From Entamoeba invadens IP1 (taxonomy: Eukaryota; Evosea; Mastigamoebida; Endamoebidae): a DNA stretch of 64,000 nucleotides. Under the pieces are notes generated by a model that was not told the origin of the DNA, searched no databases, and saw only the letters and a list, made by a program, of their open reading frames with translations. The stretch covers positions 639,399 to 703,398 of the forward strand of contig NW_004440445.1 of the NCBI RefSeq assembly GCF_000330505.1. The letters run 5' to 3'. Made by a program: the position numbers and the translations under genes. Positions 50,734 through 60,568 of the stretch are shown here, piece after piece. Positions within the stretch are counted from its first letter, which is position 1. Every line of letters starts with the position of its first letter.

Positions 50734-52293
50734 TATAGAAATTATTAACACGTTTCCTTGTTTCGCTGTTAATTTTTTTATTAGGCAGTGTTATTTTTTT
50801 CTTTTTTTGTCATTTGGTCTTTTAAAAAAGACTGTCATGCCCGTTTTATTTTTTCTTAACATTTTTCTGCACAAGGATATTACTCAAACCAACTAACAAA
50901 TAAGAACTAGTTTAAATAAGATATTATATCGAAGATATAATTTTTATATTTTTTCGGGATTTACTCAATAGAAACATCAGAAATCCCGAGACATATATTT
51001 TCAAGCCGATAAAATTTTTAGTATTGGCGATGTACTTGGAGTTTCCAAAACAGATTCACTATCATACATTTCAACCACCTTAAATGTCATTGTTATTGAA
51101 TATATAAATTAATATATACATTACATTAAACAAACATGTTCACTTATTGTTGTAATACATTCTATAACACAGTTTGTTGTAATTCAATTTTTTAAAAAGA
51201 TAATAGTTTGCTGGCTTGTCTGTTTTTCGTTTTTTTAATTCTTTGTAATACGTTCCGTTGTTTTTATCCAACTTATTGGTGTGATTGTTTTCAACCTTTT
51301 TACTAAAAATCTATCTAAAATTTAATTTGATTATTTTTGAGATGTGAACAAAAATTCTGAGTTGGTGAAAAACAATCTTGAAAAATAAAACAAACTATAT
51401 AGTTCTTAAAAACAACTATATTTTATGTTTCAAAAAATAAACTAATTATTAATTAGTGATAAAAAAATAGCGGAATAACAAGATCAATTAGACTATTGAA
51501 ACAAACACCGTTGTATATTTTCTTTCAAATATAATATAATATATATTTTCAAACATATTCAATTCGACAAAAAAATAATTGTGAATATTGTTTCTTAAAA
51601 AACTTGTTGGAAGTAAAGAACTATTACTCCAACTATCATCTTCGGGACAACATCGTTTTTGTTGTTGTTTAAAAACAGTAAAATTTTGGTACCTTTACAA
51701 AGTCGTTATTTGCTATTGATAAAATGGTATAATTACATTAATATCATAATTAATTTATAAAATCAAATGAAAATATTATCATAATAATACTTTCAAAGTA
51801 AATGGTTTGATATTAATAAAAAATAGTAAGGCTAAGTTTTAGTTATTCAAAAAATAGATTGAAGCAAAAACGGTATTATGGTGAAATAAATTAACAAAAA
51901 AAATACACAAAAAATAAAACCTGTTAATTATTAGTCGAAACCATAGTTCTGTTAAAAACCTTAGTACCACATTTGTACTCTTTGCTTAATAATGCATAAT
52001 TTCCTTTTCAAATCACATGTTTATAAAACATAAATTTGTGCATATGATAAGACTTATTTTCTTTCTCTTTTATATCACAATATAAATTGGAAAATATCAT
52101 AATAAGACAAAATTTTTGAAGAGGTTGAACTTCTTCTTGATTTATTATAATTATACTAAATAATTAAAAACAATTAAAAAAGTAATTATTTAATAATGGT
52201 TACTGTTTTACTCAATAAATGTTATATATAACATTTTGAAAACCACACCATCAAAATTCAAACCCAAAAATTTTTTTTGACCTTCATAACCAG

Positions 52294-52971
52294 ATGGAAG
52301 TGATTGAACGCAGAAAAGACGGACGTTTACCGAATGAAGTCCGAGCAACGGAGATTAAAATAGGAGTGATTCAAGGTGCTAAGGGGAGTTGTATGGTGCA
52401 AAAGAATCGTACAAAAATCATTTCCTCCGTCCAAGTCAGTTCGATCGATGAGTCCGATTTTGAGTTCAAGTGTACAGTCTCGTTCCCTCGGTTTGCTCCG
52501 GAGACCCCACAACTCAAACGTAAAGAGATTGAAGCAACGGAGGTATTAGAACAAGCTTTGAAAGGGCGTGTATTACCCGAGAACAACAGTGGGTTAAAAA
52601 TTGAATTGAAGTCGTTTGTATTAGAAGAAGATGGTGGCGTGAAAGACTCTGTAATAACCTCCGGCGCATTAGCTCTCTTTGATGCAGATGTACGGATCGA
52701 TGATATCATCATCGCGTCTTCTGTCGTCAAGATGAATAATTTCAAAAGGTGTTTAGTCGACCCAACAAGTCAAGAAGAAGACGACAAAGTCGGTTCTGTT
52801 CTCATCGCGTCGGTACCTTCAACCAATTCGATCACTCAAATTTTCATGTCTGGTGTGTTACAGCCAAATGACATTTCAGAGTGTTTAGCAGTAGCAATGG
52901 ATGAGTGCTGGAAGATCAACGAAATCGTCCAAAAGATCCGAGAGCAACGAAAACAGAAGATGGAGCAGTGA
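52294..52971 (+). CDS. Exosome complex subunit, RNase PH family (Rrp41-like)
   Basis: Probable ring subunit of the RNA exosome, which degrades and trims RNA in nucleus and cytosol. The 225-residue protein has the RNase PH-family start RRKDGRLPNEVR followed by GAKGSCMVQKNRTKIISSVQ, corresponding to the family pattern RxDGR..E.R and GS..V..GNTKV. It also has a C-terminal ITSGALALFDADVRIDDII segment that matches the conserved second half of the fold. Eukaryotic ring subunits of this type are usually catalytically inactive. The exact paralogue (Rrp41, Rrp46 or Mtr3) cannot be settled by eye; the intact DGR start makes Rrp41 or Rrp46 slightly more likely. The ATG at 52294 is the natural start and no intron is needed. 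Confidence 0.75.
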   Translation: MEVIERRKDGRLPNEVRATEIKIGVIQGAKGSCMVQKNRTKIISSVQVSSIDESDFEFKCTVSFPRFAPETPQLKRKEIEATEVLEQALKGRVLPENNSGLKIELKSFVLEEDGGVKDSVITSGALALFDADVRIDDIIIASSVVKMNNFKRCLVDPTSQEEDDKVGSVLIASVPSTNSITQIFMSGVLQPNDISECLAVAMDECWKINEIVQKIREQRKQKMEQ

Positions 52972-53183
52972 TTGATTTAGTTCGTGTGGTATTAGTATAT
53001 TTATAATACAATTAATTAGAACAAATAGTCCTAGTGTTATATTTCTGTATTATAATAAATAATACATTTTATTATAATTATATAGTTTAATGATGCAAGT
53101 AATGTTCTGTTGCCATCCTGAAACTGATCCAAAAATACCACTTTGGATCATCGAAACTGGATCTTTATTATACAAAGGTAGCA

Positions 53184-53807
53184 ATGCTCCATTGCAGAAT
53201 ATTAACAGTAGGCGACGACAAGGCGAAAAAAGTACAACTTCTTACGGCGTTCAAAGAAGGGAAGTTGTCTCAGGACTACAACCCAAGCTTCTTTGAGAAC
53301 TCAACACGAGTGTTAACGATCGACGGGACACAAGTTGCTGTCGACATCCTCGATTCCACTGGATTTGATATGTATTCCTCGATTCGATCGTCGTTGTATA
53401 TGAATGTGGACGTTGTTCTCCTCTGTTTCTCTATATCAAATAAACCAACTTTTAGAAGCATCCAAAGCACATGGTTTCCAGAAGTTAAACACTATCTTCC
53501 AACAGTCCCAGTCTTCTTGGTCGGCACACAAAGTGAAAAGCGCGAAGAAATTGGGAATATCAAAGGACGTTTGCAATCGACTAAAGCGGCTTTGGAGTTA
53601 TCCAAAAAGATGAAGGCTGTCGAGTATATTGAATGCTCTGCAAAGACGGGACAAAACGTTCAATACCTCTTCGAGAACGCAATCCGCCAAGTCTTCCCCA
53701 ATAAGAGGGTCTTATCAAACACTCAACAAAAGAAAGGAGAGTCGTTCTGGGTCATCTACGTTCTTGTCATTGTCTTCTACATTCTCTTCATCGTCTTTCT
53801 TCATTAA
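53184..53807 (+). CDS. Degenerate Rho/Rac-like GTPase with C-terminal membrane anchor
   Basis: The 207-residue protein aligns along its length with Rho/Rac GTPases: start of the P-loop strand, DILDSTGFDMY in place of DTAGQEDY, LLCFSISNKPTFRSIQSTWFPEVKHYLPTVP-type helix, FLVGT, and ECSAKTG near the end. Nucleotide-binding residues are eroded. The P-loop reads GDDKAKKVQLL where GDGxxGKTxLL is expected (the second and third glycines and the Thr are gone, the Lys is kept). The catalytic Gln after DxxG is Phe, and the base-recognition TKxD is TQSE. The C-terminus lacks a CAAX box and instead has a hydrophobic helix (FWVIYVLVIVFYILF) ending LH, i.e. a tail anchor. It is probably a pseudo-GTPase or an atypical, weakly binding one that acts as a membrane scaffold. 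The ATG at 53184 is the natural start. Confidence 0.8.
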   Translation: MLHCRILTVGDDKAKKVQLLTAFKEGKLSQDYNPSFFENSTRVLTIDGTQVAVDILDSTGFDMYSSIRSSLYMNVDVVLLCFSISNKPTFRSIQSTWFPEVKHYLPTVPVFLVGTQSEKREEIGNIKGRLQSTKAALELSKKMKAVEYIECSAKTGQNVQYLFENAIRQVFPNKRVLSNTQQKKGESFWVIYVLVIVFYILFIVFLH

Positions 53808-53917
53808 ATCTCTAACTAACGTGTCTGTCTATCATGTTGTCATCGTTGATACTATTATATATTATAATAGTATATATAGTATTATAGAACTATAAATAAA
53901 CGAAAAACAAAAAGCAC

Positions 53918-54383
53918 TCACATCCCAAAAAAGTCCATGTTCTTGAGCATCTTTGTTGAATCATTTTGTTTGGAATTGTTCTTAATTCTGTCACACTTAA
54001 TGCCTTGATACAAAATGTACGCGCCTCTATCAAATTTCTTCCTTTCACGGATGAGGTGAATTAAAACGTCTTCGGGCTTGATCTGTTTTGTTGGCTCATC
54101 GAGACGAATTTTATAGGTGAGCTCGAGAATAAACTCGATCATAAGCTGCTCGATCAACTCGATGGTCTCGTCTGTGCAGTTCTCGTCGCCGTTGGCCTTT
54201 AAATACTCTTTAACTGTTCGTCAATCTCAATCTCGACCTCTCATCGTCTCAAATCTTTTTATGATTTTTACAATTGCGTTAAATTAAAAAAAACAAACTC
54301 GACTTGCTGAACGTTCCACGCGCATAAACTCGTCTTGACTTTTGTGTTTTGATTTCTTCTGAGCCGTTATCATCATCAGCCAT
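53918..54383 (-). CDS. TFIID subunit TAF13 (histone-fold, two exons)
   Basis: Component of the TFIID core-promoter complex, where TAF13 pairs with TAF11 through histone folds. Exon 1 is 54383-54299 and exon 2 is 54213-53918. The 85-base intron (54214-54298) opens with GTTTGT and ends ACAG, an acceptor fixed by the in-frame stop just upstream. Splicing gives 126 residues. ARGTFSKS is joined to IKEYLKANGDENCTDETIELIE, which matches the TAF13 pattern FxKE(I/L)...LLY.FGD...P...S...LE. A helix (MIEFILELTYK) and IKPEDVLIHLIRERKKFDR follow, corresponding to the family's (V)EDIxFxIRKDxxKxxR. Length is normal for TAF13. The gene converges on the Rho-like GTPase gene 110 bases away. Confidence 0.85.
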
Positions 54384-54734
54384 TTTTCTCTTTTTTTTAA
54401 TTCTTTTTAAAAAAACAAAAACAATTTTACAAAAAAACTTATCAAGTCGGTCTTTAAACATTATTTAGCATGTTTTATGTATAAGTAATGGAATATTTCG
54501 GGAAATTATTATCAAAAAACATCTCATTGTTTCAGTTTTTTCCCTGTTTTCCTTAATGCCCGTTTTTTATACAAAATTCAAGTCATTTTTTGTTCACCAC
54601 ATTTAAGACTAAAATTAAGACGAGACAACATTAAAAAACTGACTCAATCCATTGAATAAATTTTGATTAATGGTGGAATGAAAGAAAGTAAAACAGTTGA
54701 ATAAAAGAGGGATGGCAAAGTAAAAGAAAACGAG
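54384..54734. other. Intergenic region
   Basis: About 350 bases between the TAF13 start and the stop of the karyopherin gene, both on the minus strand. It should hold the TAF13 promoter and the karyopherin 3' flank. No feature is recognised. Confidence 0.5.
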
Positions 54735-57445
54735 TCACAACTCGTCGATTGTAGCGAAGAGGTCGTCGAATATTGTGAAAATGTCGTTAGCCTTTAGTTT
54801 GATGTTGTTGAACCTTTCAGCGAGTTGGTGTGGGATTGAAGGGAATGTCTTAATGATAGCCTCGGTGGTTGTGTGTGCTGTTGCGGATGGATTCCGTTCA
54901 AAAAGAAAAGCAACAAGACCAGCGGCAGCGTCGCGTGGGTCGCAGATGTGGAATTTTGCTGCGTTGCCAACAACAGTAGCGATGAGTGAGCCCGTGTTAG
55001 AAGCGAGGAAAGTGTCTGCCTCACGAATTGGTGACATGAAGAGATAAGTTTTGAGGGTGTTGATAGCTGCGATGTAAAGTGAAGAGTATGATGTTGCAGT
55101 GAAGTGGACAATCCAATGTGGAAGAAGTGAAGCGAGTTGTGTACGTTCCAATTTTGCTCTACAGTTGTCGGTGATAAAGAGTAGTATACGAGTAACGATC
55201 TCCACAACATCATAGACAGCGTCGACGTCTTGTGAGTAAATCCATTCAACAACGGGAATAAGAAATTGTTGTGCGATTGTGACGATGTTGATTGATGAAT
55301 TTGATAAGAATGTCATTGATGTTGCAAGACGGAGTGCGCGAAGTGTGAAATAAAGAATCGACACAAAGTTACTGATATGTGACGATGCCCACCATGATGT
55401 GGCGCGGTTGACAAATTCAGTGTAACATGTGGTGATGTTGTCACCTATGAAAAAGAGTGTGTCTTGAAGAAGACTTGTGATTGCGCTAATTGCACTTGGC
55501 GCACCAGAACTGACTGCTTTCACTATAACACTGTCACAAACACGCACTATCGCGGTCGAATACTCCATCACGTTGATGCGCTTCTCAAGAACCGTTCCAT
55601 ACAACACCCATGCATTGACAACCGCGGCGTACACACTGCACTCAACAGGTGTTGTTGCTTCCCCAAGTTTCGTGATTGCAGGCAAAAGGTATGCACGCAA
55701 CGCAGCACACTGGACAGACAAGTTCTGTCTGCGGAGAAGAAGAATATACCCACGGATCATTTGCGAATACCCATTTGTCCCGACACGCCACTGATTCACA
55801 CAATTTCCGTAGATCGCCGAAAACACACGATCAATTGTTGCAAACGACGGTGTAAACTCTACCGAGCACGCGTCGCAGATGTTCATGAAAGAAAGACACG
55901 CAACATCAACAAGTGACGTAACACACAAAAAACGCATCACATACTCCAAAGCACGTACTGAAATGTCTTGAGCATAACAATGCATCCAATCACAATGCCG
56001 ACCTACACATGCAACTGCGGCATGAAGGAGGTAAGCGTCCCCATCAACTATACTCAATACACGAAGAAGAATGCGGTGTACCTGCAAAACACACTGCGCA
56101 TCAGACTCAGTCACACGCACTAAACACCGAAATATAAATATTGCGGCTTCTACACGTTGCCATTCACAACCACTACACAAAACACTCTCAACACCACTCA
56201 GTAGTCGTTCAACACCACAAACACTCGACACACATCGCACAGCTTCAACAACACAGCCCTTTCGACTCGCACAAAATCTGTCTGTCTCACTCTCATCGTT
56301 TCCACTCGGTATCACAGCTTGAACATTCAAATACCCATTGTACACTCCATACAACGACTCACCCACATGTTCGCAGAAACAATCATACACGTTGCTGCTT
56401 GCACGATGACTCACACCATTCACAACTTCAACTATACACCGTGATACACATTCACTCACACACTCGCTCTTTGTCTGACAGAGAACACTGACAACACCAA
56501 AATAACTTCCAACATCAATCCATTCAAGGCGACCACAATACAGCGCAACTATCTTCCCAGCACAGCACGTCATGTCACACACTATATTCACCATCTCCTC
56601 ACTCGTGCACCGAGATGCGACACCCCGAAATTCACTCATTATGTGTCGAAGAATACGCAACCCACAATTGAAACTCACATCACTCTCTATCTCACCCTCT
56701 ATGCAATTTACACACGACACAAGAAGATCACACCCACTACTCATACATCGACTGTAACTCATCGCAACAACACCATCTACACCACATCCAACTATCTCAC
56801 TCACATGCACACCGACATTTGTCACCCACACAACAAGGCACTCGACACCCACATTCACATTACTATTCGCAACACAATACCGTAGCACTGTCTCGCTCAC
56901 GCACCGAAGTGCATCGACATATTGTCGCAATTTCACATCATCAACCGTCACTGCACGACGAACACACTCCCCAAGGCTGTACAGCACATTGAGTCCAACA
57001 CTGACTGGAACATCACGCTGCGTGTAAACACCCACCAAACGAACAACAACATCACGAACACCCTCACTATGAACAACCACCTGGGAAAGTGCTCGGCATA
57101 AGTGCGCAACAACCGCATTCCGACATCGGTGCGTCGACAAACACCCCTCAATAAACGTGTAAATGTCACCACTTGGTGGTATCACACCGTTCCTCACCTG
57201 CCTCTCAAGCGATATTGCACCATACAAAATCTCCTCTTCTCGCATCCCATCTCCCTGTCATACTTTTTTCCTTACCGACACCGTTTGCAACAGAACAACA
57301 AACTCCCAGCAAGAAGCAACGGAATCAACTCCCAAACACACGGCATATTCATCAACCCACGGAGGTACAAATCCGCACACCTTCGTTCACTCTCGCTCAC
57401 ACTGCCTCCATACAGTACACGGACTGCCTCATGCACCTTTTCCAT
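54735..57445 (-). CDS. Importin-beta/transportin-3-like karyopherin (two exons)
   Basis: Probable nuclear transport receptor built of HEAT-type helical repeats. The main ORF (57245-54735) starts inside the first repeats. An upstream exon at 57445-57304 encodes the missing N-terminus (MEKVHEAVRVLYGG, ERRCADLYLRGLMNMP, VWELIPLLLAG), which follows the importin N-terminal pattern of a short helix, LY..P...R..A..WL...Q and W....LL. The proposed intron is 57251-57303 (53 bases, GTTTGT donor, GGGAG acceptor), which keeps phase 1 and gives 885 residues. A nearby CAG acceptor would break the frame, so the acceptor is the weak point. The length and the lack of a strong Ran-binding acidic loop suggest the transportin-3/Mtr10 or importin-13 branch, but this is by eye. 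The N-terminal 630 residues are unusually rich in Val and Cys, the rest is not. Confidence 0.65.
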
Positions 57446-57605
57446 CACTATTTTGACTTTATAGTTTTGCGTTTAGAATGTTTTACAAATTTAATGGTAT
57501 TTCTCATTTATTCATTTTTGTAAAAAAATTACTACTAATTTGAGTTCCACAATAACAAAAGACAATAACAACATTATTGAAGAACAGAACCACCTGAATT
57601 ACAAC

Positions 57606-59525
57606 TCATCGTTTTTCTTTGTGGAAGATGTGGAGCGCGAAGAAGACAAACACGTCAAAGGCAACGAGAAACCCCGCCAACACAAAGTAGTTGACCAAAA
57701 TCGATGATGATATTTCCATAGTGTCAAGGTACTTTTCCCCTGTTGTGTATGGACATTGCCCACCAACCAATTCGTTTGGCTGACAATACAGTGTGAGTCC
57801 ATCAAATTGGCTCAACATAATCAACTCGAATGCGTACCTCATCCACGACAAATAATACGCCCACATCCAGAACCCGATGATGTTCTCCTTTTGAATGAAA
57901 AAGCCGGTGAATATCATCAAAACGACAATCACTATTGGCGCGATGATTTGCGCGACGGTCACGTTCGGCGATATTGTTGAAATGGAGTAGAACATCCCTT
58001 GTGCTATTAACGTAGCTAATACAAGACACCCCCACATACACAACCAGTTGACAAAACCTGGTCGTAAGTTGAGCATTGGATATGCTATGGCCAAGTATAT
58101 AGTCGGGTATAATATCAAAAACGGTAAACTATGTAACATGTAAGCGAAAAAATAGGCGGCTGTTGTGTATAGCCCTTTCCCGCTCTCTCTCCTCATCAAA
58201 GTCCTTTCCTCGATAAATTGGACCAAATAATCCATCAACGACATTGCCTGACTTGTCACAATGAAAAACAACACGCCGCTTTTGTCTCGAATGCCCTGTT
58301 GATCGTTTTTGATATCGAAAAAGATGGACCCGATCAACAACGCAAAAAAGATCTTCGCGAAGATTTGGCCCAATATTTGGGAGGGGTCTCTTTTGTCCGA
58401 GACTATCAGCCGTTTGTACAGTTCGTAGAACCCAACAGGTCTTCCAAAGTTGCGTTTCATCTTTTCCATGTTAATGCTATTGAGTTCTTCTATTTGTTGA
58501 TTGATCTCTTCTTTATGTGCGTCAAACACTTTCTGAATGCTCCCCTTTTCCCCTCCTATGTTTTCAGCAAGAAGTTCCTTTCCTTTCTCGTTTCCAGTCT
58601 CGTACGCTGCCGCGTCCATCATTGCGTCTGCTATGTTGTCGTCTGTGTGGAATCCTGCTTCTTGTAAAAATCCGGGACATTGCTTTGGTGAACCAAAGTA
58701 TATCATTTTGCCTCTGTTGAGCATAATGATCTTCGTGAACTTCTCGAAGATGAGTGGGCGTGGCTGATGAATAGTACATATGACAGTAGTACCTTTATTT
58801 GACAACTTCTGCAGTGCGTCGACTACTGCCAAAGAACTGAACGCATCAAGTCCCGTCGTTGGTTCATCAAGAAACAAAATTGATGGGTTCGTCACTAACT
58901 CGCACCCAATCGAAACTCTTTTCTTCTCACCGCCACTGACTCCACGCCGTTTCTCTGTTCCAATGATTGAGTCTCTGATCTTAGTTAAGTCGAGTGTGTC
59001 CATGACTTCCTTCACTATTTGTTCTCTCTCCGTCTTCTTCGATGCGACAGACGACTTCAACGTGGTGTAAAACGTTAAAGCCTCTTCGACAGTCGATGTG
59101 CCCATTAAGTAATCTGTTTGTGAAACATACCCAATCGACCTCTTATAGTGTTTCACATCTCTGTTATTCACTAAGACCTTCCCTGTGGTCGATCCACGTT
59201 TAGATATACCGGCAAGTATATCAAGTAATGTCGACTTACCAGCACCACTCCCACCCATTAAAGCAACTAACTCACCAGCACCAATGACTCCAGATACATC
59301 TTCTAAGATCTTTTTCTTCTTGTAAGTGATGGGGAGTTTCTTTTCTTTGAAAAAGTTCTTATTGAAGCCCAATTCGTTGATGGTGTAGTTGATGTGGCTA
59401 AAGGTTAGTATGACTGGGTAGGGCTGGACCTTGGCTGGTGTGACTTCAAAAACCTTTGGTTCTAATTCTTGAATGTCTTCTGAGTCGTGCGTGTGCGGGG
59501 ACTGAGACTGTTCTTTGGAATGCAT
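57606..59525 (-). CDS. ABC half transporter, ABCG (WHITE) subfamily
   Basis: Half-size ATP-driven membrane transporter that must pair to work. The 639-residue protein starts at the ATG at 59525 (the open frame begins at a GTG at 59585). The nucleotide-binding domain is N-terminal, the reverse of most ABC proteins and diagnostic of ABCG. It has Walker A GGSGAGKSTLLD near 92, signature VSGGEKKRVSIG near 197, Walker B SILFLDEPTTGLD near 217, and TVICTIHQPR after it. About six membrane helices occupy roughly 400-635, with a loop between the fifth and sixth (CQPNELVGGQCPY) holding paired cysteines as in ABCG proteins. It ends in a short basic tail. Substrates are typically lipids or hydrophobic compounds; none can be assigned. 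No intron is needed. Confidence 0.93.
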   Translation of the reverse strand: MHSKEQSQSPHTHDSEDIQELEPKVFEVTPAKVQPYPVILTFSHINYTINELGFNKNFFKEKKLPITYKKKKILEDVSGVIGAGELVALMGGSGAGKSTLLDILAGISKRGSTTGKVLVNNRDVKHYKRSIGYVSQTDYLMGTSTVEEALTFYTTLKSSVASKKTEREQIVKEVMDTLDLTKIRDSIIGTEKRRGVSGGEKKRVSIGCELVTNPSILFLDEPTTGLDAFSSLAVVDALQKLSNKGTTVICTIHQPRPLIFEKFTKIIMLNRGKMIYFGSPKQCPGFLQEAGFHTDDNIADAMMDAAAYETGNEKGKELLAENIGGEKGSIQKVFDAHKEEINQQIEELNSINMEKMKRNFGRPVGFYELYKRLIVSDKRDPSQILGQIFAKIFFALLIGSIFFDIKNDQQGIRDKSGVLFFIVTSQAMSLMDYLVQFIEERTLMRRESGKGLYTTAAYFFAYMLHSLPFLILYPTIYLAIAYPMLNLRPGFVNWLCMWGCLVLATLIAQGMFYSISTISPNVTVAQIIAPIVIVVLMIFTGFFIQKENIIGFWMWAYYLSWMRYAFELIMLSQFDGLTLYCQPNELVGGQCPYTTGEKYLDTMEISSSILVNYFVLAGFLVAFDVFVFFALHIFHKEKR

Positions 59526-60286
59526 GTATGATTTTTGAAGTGCGCACTTCGTCCAAATGCCATTTCTCAATGAAAGGCAACACACAGCAAGAGTTCACTT
59601 TCCATTTCGTTTTAGTCTGGCTTTTTTGAGTATTTGGTTCGGAATACTATACAAATAATAACTAAATGGTATTGTTACTATCATTTTGTCAGATATATAA
59701 CAAGCAAACATGTCGCAAGTCAGGGCTTTGATTTGTTGAGGCGACAAAACTCCTGTTGTCTACTTGTGTTTGAAATAAAGGAGATAAGAAACTATAGTAT
59801 TCTGGTATTATTAACCGATAACTATAGTTATTAGTTAAATTACTAATGTGTATAAATTTACTCGTTTAATTTCTTCGAAAGAATGAGGTAACGGGCGTGT
59901 TATAACTTTTCAGAAAAGTTCAACACTTGGCTGAAATTTTTAACAATCCACTTGTCAAACAATAATTAAACATTATTAATAATAATATTACAAAATATGG
60001 TTAAGAACTAAATTTTGTAAATTTGTTGAAATTAATCAGTTCTTCAAGAAAATGTCAAAGAAAATGATGTTTCACAAAGATCAAAAATGGAATGTGGCGC
60101 AAAAAGACAATTTGGTAATAACAAAAAATGAATAACAAGAATTGAGCGAAGAACAATCACTTGATACTAAAGACTAGTTTTCGTAATGGTAAAAAAAACA
60201 AGAAAATGCAAGTCTTTCATACCACCCAAAAATACTTAAAAACCGACTAGCGAACTTAATAAAAAACTTTAAAAACTGAGAGTGTA
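59526..60286. other. AT-rich intergenic region
   Basis: Divergent spacer between the ABCG gene (-) and the small gene at 60287 (+). A 27-codon frame starting near 60051 (MSKKMMFHKDQK) has no support. Otherwise A/T-rich with nothing recognised. Confidence 0.5.
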
Positions 60287-60529
60287 ATGGCTAAAGCAAA
60301 TTCCCGAATCGCCCGTTTATCGCAAATGTTTGAGCAGAAAAACGAAGAAGAGAAGCACGTGGTGACTCTCGACGAGTTGAAGTCGAAGCGTAAACTTCCT
60401 CCTCATCCAAATAAAAAACTTGTTGTAGACGAACCTAAAAAGGAGGATGTAATTCCTTTGGAGGAGTTTGACGATGACGTCGAATACGAGGAGGAGGTTG
60501 TATTTGTACAACACAAAAAGGGGAAATAA
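60287..60529 (+). CDS. Small charged hypothetical protein, 80 residues
   Basis: Not recognised. Starts at ATG 60287. It has an N-terminal helix (SRIARLSQMFEQKNEEEKH), a Pro/Lys middle (KRKLPPHPNKK), a strongly acidic segment (EEFDDDVEYEEE) and a basic tail. It should be soluble, with no signal or membrane segment. Its GC content is well above the flanking DNA, and the start context and stop are clean, so it is probably a real gene. It converges on the SNARE gene 39 bases away. No function is proposed. Confidence 0.6.
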   Translation: MAKANSRIARLSQMFEQKNEEEKHVVTLDELKSKRKLPPHPNKKLVVDEPKKEDVIPLEEFDDDVEYEEEVVFVQHKKGK

Positions 60530-60568
60530 AACAAAGTGTGTGAATTTATAATCAAATGCATTTATTCT

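Larger units (their letters stand above)
49887..52293. other. Long AT-rich intergenic region
   Basis: The longest spacer in the window (2.4 kb), between the divergent BiP and exosome-subunit genes. The first 100 bases hold the BiP promoter. It contains the MITE at 50537-50733 and a 9-base inverted repeat (TCGGGATTT at 50954-50962 with its complement at 50981-50989). No open frame of note; the rest is A/T homopolymers. Confidence 0.6.

Noticed and set aside
53090..53296. 68-residue plus-strand ORF overlapping the Rho-like gene start
   Set aside because: It is a different frame of the Rho-like gene and has no recognisable domain.
55464..57523. Plus-strand ORFs rich in His, Thr and Ser opposite the karyopherin gene
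   Set aside because: They are shadows of the G/T-rich coding strand of that gene and resemble no protein family.
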